64,000 bases of DNA, taken from NCBI GenBank assembly GCA_036266075.1, contig DATANV010000006.1, positions 62,001 to 126,000 of the forward strand. Direction: 5' to 3'. The DNA comes from VRUE01 sp036266075. GTDB taxonomy: Bacteria > Actinomycetota > Thermoleophilia > Solirubrobacterales > 70-9. Below the pieces are notes generated by a model that searched no databases, was not told the DNA's origin, and saw only the letters and a list, made by a program, of their open reading frames with translations. This document shows positions 1 through 8,435 of this stretch, one piece after another (positions within the stretch are counted from its first letter, which is position 1; each line of letters begins with the position of its first letter). The translations under genes were made by a program, and so were the position numbers.

Positions 1-214
1 CCTGCTTGAAGCCCTTCTGCACTTCTTCGCTGCCCTTTTCCAGCCCCTGCTTCGCTTCTTCGACGCCCTTTTCCAGCTGTTCCTGGGCTTCGCTGGTGCT
101 CTCGTCGCCGTCGCTGCCGCCACAACCGCTCCAGGTGACCCCCGCGACCCCAATCGCCAGCACCGCCAGCAGGGCTGGTAGGCGGCGGGGTCTTTCGCCC
201 CTCAGGCTTTTCAT
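1..214 (-). CDS. Putative lipoprotein, Gln/Glu/Lys-rich coiled coil (3' end outside window)
   Basis: Only the N-terminal 71 or so codons are inside the window. The ATG at 214 is followed by a basic stretch, a hydrophobic segment and a Cys in the context TWSGC at about residue 30, so it looks like a signal peptidase II lipoprotein, although the residue at -3 is Trp rather than the usual Leu/Val. After a Gly/Ser/Asp linker the chain becomes Glu-, Lys- and Gln-rich with heptad-like spacing (for example EQLEKGVEEAKQGLEKG), suggesting an extended coiled coil outside the membrane. It is divergent from the PhzF-like gene, leaving a 95-bp shared upstream region. Function is unknown. Confidence 0.6.
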   Translation of the reverse strand, partial: MKSLRGERPRRLPALLAVLAIGVAGVTWSGCGGSDGDESTSEAQEQLEKGVEEAKQGLEKGSEEVQKGFKQ

Positions 215-309
215 GGACACGTCCACTCCTTCCGTTCATCGAGACACGAAGCAGAGTCGATCTTCGCATCCCTGCGCGCCGCTGGCTAAGACCGGCCTAA
301 CATCGGACG

Positions 310-984
310 GTGGCCGAGCTGCACGTCCTGCGGGTCTTCGTCAACGAGGACGGCGAGTGGGGCAACCCGCTGGGCGTCTTCCTCGAGGGAGCGGCCGGGC
401 TGTCGACGGCCCGGCGCCAGTCTGTCGCCGCCGAGCTGCGATTTAGCGAGACCGTCTTCGTCGAGGATCGCGAGGGCGGTATCCGCATCCACACTCCCGT
501 GGTCGAGATGCCCTTTGCCGGTCACCCCTGCGTCGGCACGGCCTGGCTGCTGGCGCACCTGGGGCGGCCGGTCGCGGCGCTGCGGGTGCCCGCCGGCAAG
601 GTCGGCGTCGACAGCGATGGCGGCGAGGTCTTCGTCCGCGCCCAGCCGGAGTGGTCACCACCGTTCGATTTCATCCAGCTTGAGCACCCCGCCGCGGTGC
701 GGGCGCTCGCCCCGCCGGGCGGCGACGACAACGTCTATGCCTGGGCGTGGATCGATGAGGCAGCGGGAACGATTCGGGCGCGTGCCTTCGTCCCCGGGGC
801 AGGCATCACCGAGGACGAGGCGACCGGCTCCGCCACTCTGGCCCTCAGTGCCCGCCTCTCGCGGCCGATCGTCGTCCACCAGGGCCGTGGCTCCGTCTTG
901 CAGGCAAGGCCGCTGGGCGATGGGCTCGTCGAGATCGGCGGTGCGGCGGTGCTCGATGAGGTCAGGGCGTATCCCCTTCGCTAA
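310..984 (+). CDS. PhzF family isomerase-like protein
   Basis: The GTG-started 224-residue protein has the PhzF/diaminopimelate-epimerase fold signature. It shows a GNP motif at residues 18-20, FSETVFV with the probable catalytic Glu at 47, MPFAGHPCVGTA around 68-78, and a C-terminal EDEATGSA motif. Characterised PhzF enzymes isomerise trans-2,3-dihydro-3-hydroxyanthranilate using that Glu, but most family members have unknown substrates and no phenazine genes are visible here. It is somewhat shorter than the usual 260-300 residues, mainly in the middle, so a reduced second lobe is possible. Its 3' end overlaps the convergent PqqD-ThiF gene by 23 bp. Confidence 0.85.
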   Translation: MAELHVLRVFVNEDGEWGNPLGVFLEGAAGLSTARRQSVAAELRFSETVFVEDREGGIRIHTPVVEMPFAGHPCVGTAWLLAHLGRPVAALRVPAGKVGVDSDGGEVFVRAQPEWSPPFDFIQLEHPAAVRALAPPGGDDNVYAWAWIDEAAGTIRARAFVPGAGITEDEATGSATLALSARLSRPIVVHQGRGSVLQARPLGDGLVEIGGAAVLDEVRAYPLR

Positions 985-2056
985 TGCGAGGGATGGCGCC
1001 GCAAACCGGGCAGTCGGGCTCGGGCACGATTGCCTCGCGTTCGACCTCCATCGTCCGCAGGTCGTAGACGTGACCCACGCCGAGGGTCGAGGGCGGGGCG
1101 AGGCCGGTCAGGTGGTGCATCACGTCGAGCGCAACCTGGTTGCCGATCAGCCCGCAGGCAGGGCCGAGCGTGGCCGACGGGGAAGGCCTGCCGCGGTGCT
1201 GCTCCATGGCGACGTCAAAGAGTGGGAACTGGCGCCGGTAGGCGGTCAGCTGGCACTCGAAGCAGCCGGTGCGGCCGGGGACGTAGAACGGACCGACCCG
1301 CGCGACTGGCGGGAAGTGGCTCATCGCGACGAAGGGGATGTCCGCGGCGAAGCAGGCCGAGTTGACCCAGCTCTCGATGTCGTGGGCCGGCCAATCGACC
1401 GCGTCGATGACGACGTCGTAGCCGCCGATCGCCGCCGCCACATCCGCCTCGCTCGAGAGCCGCAGCTCCCGTGGCTCGACTCGCATGCGCGAGTTGAAGG
1501 CGCGGAGACGCTCGGCCGCCACCAGCACCTTGGGCCGGCCGATGTCGGCCTCGCCATAGAGCACCTGACGATTGAGGTTGCTCAGCTCAACGAGGTCGAA
1601 GTCCACTAGCAGGATCTCGCCGACCCCACAGCAGGCGAGCGCCAGTGCCGACCAGCCGCCGAGCCCGCCGACGCCCAGCACCGCGATCCGCGCCGCCTCG
1701 AGACGCGCCTGGCACTCGGAAGCTGCGGGTCCAGTCGAGATGTCGCTGAAGTAGCGCAGCTGGCGCTCGAAGCGCGCCATCGTCTCGGGTGGGACCCGGT
1801 CGTCATCGGCGGCGTCCTCGATCACGCCCAGCTCGGCAAAGCGGCTGAGCACGGTGTCGACCTCCTCGGAACCGAACTCCCGCTCCAGCTGCGCCTGCGT
1901 GTGCTCACCGTCGAGCGCCGCCAGCAGTCGCCGGCTCTTCTCATCCGGCCGCTCGATCCGCACGTCTTTGCCCAAGCTCGGCCTCTGCAGGTAGAGATCG
2001 CCTTCCGGCGACTCCACCGTTTCCGTAGTCCGCTTGATCCGCGGTCGCTTCATCAT
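962..2056 (-). CDS. PqqD-like/ThiF (E1-like) adenylating fusion protein
   Basis: A 364-residue protein read from the ATG pair at 2056/2053; the open frame extends further upstream but that part looks non-coding. Residues 1-80 or so resemble a PqqD-type winged-helix leader-peptide recognition domain (…LLAALDGEHTQAQLEREFG…). The rest is a ThiF/MoeB/MccB-type ATP-dependent adenylating domain with GVGGLGG nucleotide loop, DFDLVELSNLNRQ, and two zinc-binding Cys pairs (CFEC and CPVC). This architecture is typical of RiPP and thiopeptide-like maturation proteins, where the PqqD domain binds the precursor leader. No precursor, YcaO or radical-SAM gene is visible nearby, so the substrate is unknown. 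It is divergent from the IPT/PASTA gene at 2277. Confidence 0.8.
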   Translation of the reverse strand: MMKRPRIKRTTETVESPEGDLYLQRPSLGKDVRIERPDEKSRRLLAALDGEHTQAQLEREFGSEEVDTVLSRFAELGVIEDAADDDRVPPETMARFERQLRYFSDISTGPAASECQARLEAARIAVLGVGGLGGWSALALACCGVGEILLVDFDLVELSNLNRQVLYGEADIGRPKVLVAAERLRAFNSRMRVEPRELRLSSEADVAAAIGGYDVVIDAVDWPAHDIESWVNSACFAADIPFVAMSHFPPVARVGPFYVPGRTGCFECQLTAYRRQFPLFDVAMEQHRGRPSPSATLGPACGLIGNQVALDVMHHLTGLAPPSTLGVGHVYDLRTMEVEREAIVPEPDCPVCGAIPRISEGDTP

Positions 2057-2276
2057 CCCGCTCTCTGTCGTGGGTCGGCGCGGCTGGCCCCTCAATTCGA
2101 GCGGCAGACCGCGCTGCAGCAGGGAAAGTTTCGCTGTCGAGCTGCCTCGGTGCGCTCTCGTCAATCGCGGGCGCGAGGCACGGGGGCGCAACATTCGCCG
2201 GAGGTCGGGTTTCAGCACTGACATCAGGCCCGGCCGCGCAGGGGCGGCCGCGGCCACGACGACAAGGAGGCAGTCG

Positions 2277-3325
2277 ATGACGTGTCGACAGCGACACGAT
2301 GCGAACGCGAGCGAGAGCTTGAGCATGGGACGCGGAAGGCTCGGTCTACCGGGCCTGGTGGCGGTCATCGCAGCGAGCGCTTGGGCGCTCCTGGCGGCCG
2401 GAGCGGCGCAGGCGTCGACCATCACCGTGGGGAGCGTCTTGCCGCCCGGCTCGACGGCGACCAAATTCGACCAGGTGGCGACGCTTTTCAACACCGCGCT
2501 GCCCGAGAAAGGCGCCAGCCTCGTCTCGCCGGTCAACGGCACGATCGTGCGCTGGCGCGTGCAGGACGCCAAAGGCGGGCCGTTCTACCTGCGGGTGCTG
2601 CGCCCAAACGAACCGGCGCCTTTACCGGCGCGGGGACCAGCAACCCGGCGACCCCGTCCGGATCCGGCGTGCAGACCTTCACCGCCAACCTGCCGATCCA
2701 GGCCGGCGATCTGATCGGCATCGACTCGACCAGCGCCGAAGACGAGATCGGCATCGCGGAAGTCCCGGGAGCCAGCTACAGCCTCATCTTCCCGACGATC
2801 TTCGACGGCGCGACGGTGGCAGCCAGCGACACCAAAGCCGGCAAGGAGATCGAGCTGAGCGCCGAAGTCCAGCCGGCTCCGGCTATCACCAAGGTGACGC
2901 CGAACTTCGGCTCGATCGCCGGCGGAGCCGCGGTGACGATCACCGGCACGAATCTCAACTCGGCCAGCGCGGTCAGATTCGGCGCCACTCCGGCGACGAG
3001 CTTCACGGTCGACTCGGAAACCCAGGTCACCGCAATCGCGCCGGCCAGCGCGACCGCCGGTGCCGTCGACATCACGGTCACCACCATCGCCGGCACCAGC
3101 CCGGCGGTAGGAGGCGACAGGTTCGCCTACTTTGGCTGCGAAGTGCCGAAATTGAGCGGCAAGCGGCTCAAAGCGGCCAAGCGCTCCCTGCGCCGAGCCG
3201 ACTGCAGGCTCGGCCTGGTGAAGCACAGGCGGCACAAGCCCACCAAGAAGGTGACCAAGCAGAACCCCAAGCCCGGCCAGCTCCTGGCACCGGGCTCCAA
3301 GGTCAACATCATCCTCGGTCGCTAA
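2277..3325 (+). pseudogene. Secreted IPT/TIG-PASTA protein, interrupted by a frameshift near 2610
   Basis: A perfect AAGGAGG at 2264-2270 lies 6 nt before the ATG at 2277, fixing the start. The first about 111 codons give an N-terminal signal peptide ending AAQA and a beta-rich domain (STITVGSVLPPG… to LRVLRPNE). At about 2610 the coherent protein continues in another frame (TGAFTGAGTSNPATPSG…), so one base appears to be missing; a single inserted base after 2610 restores NGTGAFTG. Downstream come an IPT/TIG immunoglobulin-like domain (ITKVTPNFGSIAGGAAVTI) and a C-terminal PASTA-like domain beginning CEVPKLSGKRL and ending KVNIILGR. It is probably a cell-surface protein. The break may be a genuine mutation or a sequencing error. 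Confidence 0.75.
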
Positions 3326-3347
3326 CGCACTGGAGGGATAGCCCAGC

Positions 3348-3379
3348 GCGTCCCTCGCCCCGGCTGGGGCGAGGGACGC
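3348..3379 (+). terminator. Strong hairpin, probable terminator after IPT/PASTA gene
   Basis: Arms gcgtccctcgcccc (3348-3361) and ggggcgagggacgc (3366-3379) are a perfect 14-bp inverted repeat around a 4-nt loop, 23 nt after the stop codon of the IPT/PASTA gene. There is no long T tract, so it is a GC-rich hairpin of the kind often seen after genes in high-GC actinobacteria. It separates that gene from the KAP NTPase gene. Confidence 0.7.
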
Positions 3380-3429
3380 CGGGGGTGGCTCCGCTTGTTC
3401 TGGATCGTCGGAGCGAATAGCTTGGACCG

Positions 3430-6150
3430 GTGGCCACCGCTACCCCGCCAGGAGCCGCGTCCAACCGGTCCTACGCGCCGATCGCCGAGTCCCCGTACCG
3501 AATAGCAGCGACGACGCGGCGAGAGCGTTGGTGGTATGCGGACGAGGCCTGGCTCCAGCAGGGACCGGAAGGAGCCTCGGTGGGCTTCACCTGGACGCAC
3601 TGGCTCGCCGATCGCGGAGTCGAGGTTCGTGACGGCGGCCTGGATGCGGACTATGCGCGCCAGCTCTATCGCGACGCGCGCAGCGTGTTGGGCTGGCCAG
3701 GGGACGAAGACACCGGAGCCACCGTTGCCTCGGGGGCGCGCGTTCTCGAAAACCGGCGGCTGCTGACCGGGTGCTACTCCTGCCCGGACATCGACTCCTT
3801 GCTGCAGGCACTGCTCGAGCGAGGCCCATTGGTCGCCGGCCTCCTCTGGCAGAAGTCGATGTTCGCACCTATCGACGTGGCAGGTTGGGCGGTGTGCCAG
3901 CGCATGGGAGGGGCCTCGGAGACGGGCGGGCACTGCGTGCTCCTGAACGGCGTCGCCCTCGATCTGACGCTCGACGGGGTCACCGGTTTCGTGCGCTTCA
4001 AGAACACCTGGGGAACCCAGTGGGGCGATAGCGGCCACGCGGTGATCAGCATCGAAGACCTCGAAGCAGCCACCCAGGCGACCGAGGTTCTGCTGCCGAT
4101 ACCCAGCGCCGAAACCCTCGGTCACGGGCTGCGCCAGGAGGTTGCGACGGACACGCCGCCATACCGGCCACTGCAGGAAGTGTTCGCGCAGTCGGCAATC
4201 GACGGCGACTCGTGGGCGCGCCGCGACACGGTGGGCGCCGAGGCATACGCAAAGGCGATCGCGCGGGGGATCCAGCACCCCGGCACCGAGCCGCCGCTGA
4301 CGATCGGCATCAAGGGTGCCTGGGGAGCCGGCAAGACGTCGCTGATGCGCATGATCCAAAGCCGCCTGGAGTGGCCCCACCGCAACGGCGCGCCTGGCGA
4401 GTTGCGCGGAATTCACCTTCAACCTGAAGCCGTGAAACGGCTCGAAGCCCTCGCGCCAAAGCGCATGCTCGCCAATCTCAGGCAAGGGTCGAAGGTGACG
4501 AATTTCGAGGTACTGAGAAAGGCCAAGAAAAGCAAGGCGTCCGATGCCACTGGGCCAGACGCGAGCACGAGCGAGCAGCCCGCGCTGCAGGCTTCGCCTA
4601 AGGCGGTCGTCCCCAAGTCAGGCTTTGACGCCGATGTCCAGGTAACCGAAGACGAGCGTCTCTGGCGTCCGACGGTGTGGTTCAACCCTTGGATGTACCA
4701 GACTGGCGAGCAAATCTGGGCGGGGCTTGCTTATCAAATCATCGACCAGATCACCGAGCGGATGGGCGCCGTAGAAAAGGAGCGCTTCTGGCTACATCTC
4801 AATCTCGAACGGGTCGACGAGCAAGCCGTGCGACGAAAACTCTACGGGCTCATACTGGGTCGTGCCGTTCCCCTTGCCCTCCTCGGAATGGTGCTGTTCT
4901 TCGCCGGGCTCGCGCTACTCGTGGCGGGCGGTGCGAGCTGGATTGGGGCGGCCCTTGCCACGGGCGGCCCCGCGACCGCCATCCTCGGCACCGGCCTGAC
5001 CGCATTGCGGGTTCTCGCCTCCGGTGTCCACTCGAGCCTCTCCGGCCTGGTGGGGCCGAACGTAGGCTCAGAAGCAATCGCCGGTGCGGCGACCAACACC
5101 TACGACGAGATAGTCGAAACGCCCGACTACCGCGCCGATTCAGGCGCGTTCTACCTGGTTCAGACCGACGTGAAGCGGGTGGTCGACCTCGTCGCCACGC
5201 CCACACGGCCCCTGGTGATCTTCGTCGATGACTTGGACCGCTGCTCGCCCTCCTGCGTGGTGCAGGTCATCGAGGCGATCAACCTGTTCGTCGCCGGCGA
5301 TTACCCGAACACGATCTTCGTCATCGCGATGGAACCGGAAATGGTCGCGGCGCACGTCGAGGCCGTCTACGGCGACCTTGTTCAAAAGCTCGACCAGACC
5401 AGCGGTGTCGCGGGACAGGCTTTCGACCTCGGCTGGCGCTTCCTCGAGAAGATCGTCCAGCTGCCATTGGCGGTTCCTGCACTGGAGCAGCGGAGGACCA
5501 CGACCCTGCTCGAATCGATGTTCTCCCCAGCGGCCGCCGACGGCCAGCCAGCCTCAGGCGACCAGGGTCCCGAGAAGGACGGTGAGGCACCCCCGGACCG
5601 GCGGAGCGCGGACGCGTCTGCTCCCCCCGTGCCGAACAGGGAGCGAATCGACGTGGTGCCACCCGATGCCGCCGAGGTGGGCGTGTTCCGAGAGATGGGC
5701 GAACGACAGCTGACCGCCGACGACCCAGAGGTGAGGGAAGCGATGGATTATGCGACGGGCTTCCTCGCCCGGAACCCACGGGAGATCAAGCGCTTCGTAA
5801 ACCTGTTCCGCTTTTTCACCATGATCTCGACGGAGCGGCGACGGGCAGGAATGGCGGCGCCCGACTCGCTGCAGGCAGTGGCGAAGCTCGCGGTGCTCGG
5901 GATTCGCTGGCCGAGCCTGCTGAGCGCCGTCGCCCTGCCAACCGCCGACGATGACGGACGAACGATCTTCGAGCTCCTCGAGAACTCCCCCTACGACGAG
6001 AACGGCGCGGAGGAAGAGGAGCGGCTTGAGACGGCGCTCCGCGCAGCCAGGCTCAACGAGACCGCGATCACGCGCCTGCTAACGCCGGATATGAGGAGGT
6101 TCTTCGTCTCAGCGCCGATGGTAGGTACCGGCGTCCGCGGCTACCTCTGA
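3430..6150 (+). CDS. KAP-family P-loop NTPase with N-terminal pseudo-papain domain
   Basis: 906 residues from the GTG at 3430. Residues about 35-225 resemble a C1A papain-like peptidase: a QQGPEGASVGF motif (42-52), GGH with the usual catalytic His at 168, and FKNTWGTQWG with the usual Asn at 192. The position normally held by the nucleophilic Cys is Ser50 (codon TCG at 3577), so it is predicted to be inactive as a Cys protease. Residues about 265-870 are a KAP NTPase: Walker A GAWGAGKT (296-303), the KAP motif WFNPWMY, a pair of membrane segments around 478-530 inserted in the ATPase domain, and Walker B IFVDDLDRC (Asp600/601/603). KAP proteins include PifA, which excludes phage T7, and eukaryotic Kidins220. 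Role here is unknown; membrane signalling or phage defence are inferences. Confidence 0.85.
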   Translation: MATATPPGAASNRSYAPIAESPYRIAATTRRERWWYADEAWLQQGPEGASVGFTWTHWLADRGVEVRDGGLDADYARQLYRDARSVLGWPGDEDTGATVASGARVLENRRLLTGCYSCPDIDSLLQALLERGPLVAGLLWQKSMFAPIDVAGWAVCQRMGGASETGGHCVLLNGVALDLTLDGVTGFVRFKNTWGTQWGDSGHAVISIEDLEAATQATEVLLPIPSAETLGHGLRQEVATDTPPYRPLQEVFAQSAIDGDSWARRDTVGAEAYAKAIARGIQHPGTEPPLTIGIKGAWGAGKTSLMRMIQSRLEWPHRNGAPGELRGIHLQPEAVKRLEALAPKRMLANLRQGSKVTNFEVLRKAKKSKASDATGPDASTSEQPALQASPKAVVPKSGFDADVQVTEDERLWRPTVWFNPWMYQTGEQIWAGLAYQIIDQITERMGAVEKERFWLHLNLERVDEQAVRRKLYGLILGRAVPLALLGMVLFFAGLALLVAGGASWIGAALATGGPATAILGTGLTALRVLASGVHSSLSGLVGPNVGSEAIAGAATNTYDEIVETPDYRADSGAFYLVQTDVKRVVDLVATPTRPLVIFVDDLDRCSPSCVVQVIEAINLFVAGDYPNTIFVIAMEPEMVAAHVEAVYGDLVQKLDQTSGVAGQAFDLGWRFLEKIVQLPLAVPALEQRRTTTLLESMFSPAAADGQPASGDQGPEKDGEAPPDRRSADASAPPVPNRERIDVVPPDAAEVGVFREMGERQLTADDPEVREAMDYATGFLARNPREIKRFVNLFRFFTMISTERRRAGMAAPDSLQAVAKLAVLGIRWPSLLSAVALPTADDDGRTIFELLENSPYDENGAEEEERLETALRAARLNETAITRLLTPDMRRFFVSAPMVGTGVRGYL

Positions 6151-6178
6151 TCGTGACACTCCTCCCTAAACCATGTCC

Positions 6179-7120
6179 TCATTGACGAAGGTGCCGGTGC
6201 GGCCATCGCAAGAAAGAGAAGAACTCCTCCCCCACCGTGAGTCTGCCCAGGGCTATTAGGCCCACGAGGGCGAGTAGCGAAGTGGTTATCGTGAGGAAGA
6301 GGCTCATTCCGCCACTGGCGGGCACGGAAGCAACGGGCGACGGCAGGGGCGATCCAATCGGGGTGACGGATTGTTTGGAGAGCGCGGATGAATCACTATC
6401 CCCCGTAACGCTCATGAGTCCGGAAAGCAGCCGAACGGCGTTCGATGCGGAGCGCGGAGTTAATGACGGAAGCAAACTCGCACTCTCCCCTCTTGCCAGG
6501 AGTGCTACCAAAGTCCCGGTGTTGCCAAGTGCGATCGCGGGCCAAACGTGAGCGAACCAACGCGGTAAAAGGGCGGGTCGTGCTGATTCGACTGAGGGTG
6601 GGTCTCGTGGGCTATCCGAGTCCACATTAGCGTCGTCACGAACGGGGGCAGCTGCTCCCGGCGTCGCCCCTATCGTCAAACTGCTCGTAACCCTGCCGGG
6701 GGACTCCTGCGCGGAACCAGTTGCTCTGTGAAGCAAAGGCAACTCAGCCCTTGGACTCGAAACCTTGGGCGTCCTGTGTGGCGGAGTCGACGAGTGGTGT
6801 GACGCCGGCGCGGACGTTGACGTCTCCCCAGTCGGCACCTCGACCGAGGCATGATCGACAGGAACCTGAGGCCGACTGGGAGTTCCATTGGGAGTTCCAA
6901 CTGGCGCCGGAGGGGTCGCCGATGGCGGCGCGCTCGGTAGCGACGGCGCCGGAGTTGCAGTGACCGATTCGACGGCATGTGCCGCTTCTTCCAAGGGTGC
7001 AGCGGAAGCGAAGGAGACCCCAAAAACCGCGGCGATGAAGGCGACAGTGGCGACTGAGATTCCACGCCGCAGAGAACGCGTTGATTCTTCTGGCAAGTCT
7101 CTGCTTCGAACAAAAGGCAT
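6179..7120 (-). CDS. Pro/Ser/Thr-rich secreted membrane-anchored protein
   Basis: A 313-residue protein of unknown function. A hydrophobic segment near residues 22-42 (VATVAFIAAVFGVSFASA) acts as signal peptide or anchor, followed by a long low-complexity Pro/Ser/Thr/Ala region. A second hydrophobic segment around 275-295 (SLFLTITTSLLALVGLIAL) precedes a short basic/aromatic tail EEFFSFLRWPHRHLRQ. The layout suggests an extracellular disordered stalk held by a C-terminal anchor. The gene is convergent with the KAP NTPase gene with 28 bp between stops. A SigB/SigF-like promoter match lies upstream. No conserved domain was recognised. Confidence 0.65.
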   Translation of the reverse strand: MPFVRSRDLPEESTRSLRRGISVATVAFIAAVFGVSFASAAPLEEAAHAVESVTATPAPSLPSAPPSATPPAPVGTPNGTPSRPQVPVDHASVEVPTGETSTSAPASHHSSTPPHRTPKVSSPRAELPLLHRATGSAQESPGRVTSSLTIGATPGAAAPVRDDANVDSDSPRDPPSVESARPALLPRWFAHVWPAIALGNTGTLVALLARGESASLLPSLTPRSASNAVRLLSGLMSVTGDSDSSALSKQSVTPIGSPLPSPVASVPASGGMSLFLTITTSLLALVGLIALGRLTVGEEFFSFLRWPHRHLRQ

Positions 7121-7165
7121 ATTCCACCGAGTCGCCTGCTTGCTGACGGCACTGACCTTGACTTT

Positions 7166-7191
7166 TTACCCGATATCTGGACTTATATACC
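7166..7191 (-). promoter_or_regulatory. Possible SigB/SigF-type promoter upstream of the Pro-rich protein gene
   Basis: On the minus strand GGTAT (7191-7187) and GGGTAA (7171-7166) are separated by 15 nt, resembling the GTTT-N(14-16)-GGGTAT pattern of alternative sigma factors of the SigB/SigF group. The -10-like element is about 45 nt upstream of the ATG at 7120. It rests on motif similarity only. Confidence 0.25.
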
Positions 7192-7318
7192 GGCCCTGCG
7201 AGGTAGCAAATTGCCTGCATTGGCGGCTAAAAGCGCTTGGCGAGCCGTATTGAACTCAGTGCGAAGGGCACGGTCGACCCTTCTCAGGAGCAGCCGCAAG
7301 CCTCGTTCACTACGGCAG

Positions 7319-7648
7319 TTATAGGCCTAGGCCTCCCGTTCCTCGCTCATCCCAGCCGAGGTGGTGAGCAAGCTCGTGACGCAAGGTCTGCTCGACCTGG
7401 CGGGCAAGCAGGTCACGGTCATGGCCGAAGTCACGTTCCAGCGTGTCACGGTAGATGACGATCCGATCCTCATAGCTTTCGCGCGCGACACCGTCCCCGA
7501 AGTACTGGCCATATGCATGCACCTCGTCTCCAAGGTCGGATACCACGACCGCGACGTTCGCCAATACCTCCTGGAATTCCGCCGGCAACCGATCGATTGC
7601 GTCGACGACCAAGGACTCGAACTCATCGAGCTCCGGAGCATCGGGCAT
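7319..7648 (-). CDS. Zincin-like metallopeptidase family protein (PF06262 type)
   Basis: 109 residues from the ATG at 7648 (MPDAPELDEFESLV…). A longer reading from 7714 would run into the tRNA remnant and is rejected. It carries the zincin motif HELAHHLGWDE near the C-terminus, preceded by IVIYRDTLERDF and QVEQTLRHE, matching the small metallopeptidase family often annotated DUF1025/Zincin_1. Zinc would be bound by the two His of HExxH and the downstream Asp/Glu. Such proteins are widespread in actinobacteria and mostly uncharacterised. Confidence 0.8.
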   Translation of the reverse strand: MPDAPELDEFESLVVDAIDRLPAEFQEVLANVAVVVSDLGDEVHAYGQYFGDGVARESYEDRIVIYRDTLERDFGHDRDLLARQVEQTLRHELAHHLGWDERGTGGLGL

Positions 7649-7680
7649 GTCCCCAACGATAGAGAGCCGAGGGCCCTTCC

Positions 7681-7726
7681 ATGGGGCGAGCAGGACTCGA
7701 ACCCTGCGCTGCACGGATTATGGGTC
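7681..7726 (-). repeat. Orphan tRNA 3'-half (attachment-site remnant 1)
   Basis: Read on the minus strand this is the 3' half of a tRNA: a CCCATAA anticodon loop, an intact T arm (GCAGG-GTTCGAGT-CCTGC) and the acceptor end CGCCCC plus A. The 5' half and the 5' side of the anticodon stem are missing. It aligns with the intact CAU tRNA at 12205-12278, but with changes on both sides of the T stem that keep pairing, so it came from a different copy or allele. Orphan 3' halves are a hallmark of attL/attR sites of elements that integrate at tRNA 3' ends. Confidence 0.7.
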
Positions 7727-7782
7727 GCGCCGGAACCCTTCCATTGAGTTCCTTCTCCCGCTTCACGTTCGCCTATCTGGCG

Positions 7783-8184
7783 CTAGTCAGCCCACCAGTC
7801 GCGCTGGCCATCGACGTCTTCGCGCGGAGCCTCGCCGAGATTGGGCGCGCCGATGACGAGGATCTCGAGACCCTCCGGCCCGGCCTCGTAGCCTCGCCAC
7901 GTACCGGGCGGGACGCGCACCGCGTCCCATTCCTTGAGCTCGACGATCTCGTCGTCGAGCTTCATCCGGCCGCTCCCGCGCAGGACCACGTACACCTCCT
8001 CCTGCCTCTTGTGCGTGTGGCCGTACGGAAAGCGATAGCCGGGCGGGACGCGCTGGTAGCCCAGGCCGGATTGCTCGAGCTCGAGCGCCTGGGTCGCCAA
8101 GCGGAACTCCAGGTCCGGCGCGCCGTCGAACCTAGACCCGACGTCCTCCAGGTCCTCCTTGAGGTTCCTGAGAGTGAACGGCAC
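7783..8184 (-). CDS. Cupin domain protein
   Basis: 133 residues. A single small beta-barrel cupin is recognisable from the first motif GYRFPYGHTHKRQEEVYVV (G-x5-H-x-H-x4-E) and a second motif around DAVRVPPGTWRGYEAG, where the usual His is replaced by Arg or Tyr. Metal binding is therefore likely to use the first-motif His/His/Glu. The substrate is unknown. It sits immediately inside the region bounded by the first tRNA remnant, in minus orientation, with no evident operon partner. Confidence 0.8.
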   Translation of the reverse strand: MPFTLRNLKEDLEDVGSRFDGAPDLEFRLATQALELEQSGLGYQRVPPGYRFPYGHTHKRQEEVYVVLRGSGRMKLDDEIVELKEWDAVRVPPGTWRGYEAGPEGLEILVIGAPNLGEAPREDVDGQRDWWAD

Positions 8185-8330
8185 AGCGCAATCCTATGGC
8201 ACTCCTGGCTGGGGTCGCCGATCTGATGCGTCAAGCGCCGTAGTGCCAGGTTCCTCCCCCGCGCTCCGCGGTCAGACAGAGGTACTGGTTCCCTGTCTCG
8301 ATAGAGCGAATCGCCTCCAACGGGTTCGGC

Positions 8331-8373
8331 TGAGTTCGGTGGAGTCGGGGACCAATTTCGGACCAAGCTTTCA
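8331..8373 (-). repeat. Integrase-tail-like repeat, copy A
   Basis: The stretch tgagttcggtggagtcggg followed by accaatttcg(g)gaccaag recurs almost unchanged at 10883-10924, and its second half at 9137-9163. On the minus strand one frame of each copy gives a short peptide around (V/S)RNW(S/P). It is read here as the leftover 3' end of successive related integrase genes. The relationship to integrases is inference; the repetition is directly visible. Confidence 0.5.
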
Positions 8374-8435
8374 GCGCGACGGTGAATCTTTTTGTCTGCG
8401 CCACATCGTCCGGCGGCCCTGCCAGACTCCACCCC

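Noticed and set aside
962..2572. Reading the ThiF gene from 2572
   Set aside because: The extra N-terminus overlaps the signal-peptide region of the divergent IPT/PASTA gene; the ATG at 2056 gives a complete PqqD domain.
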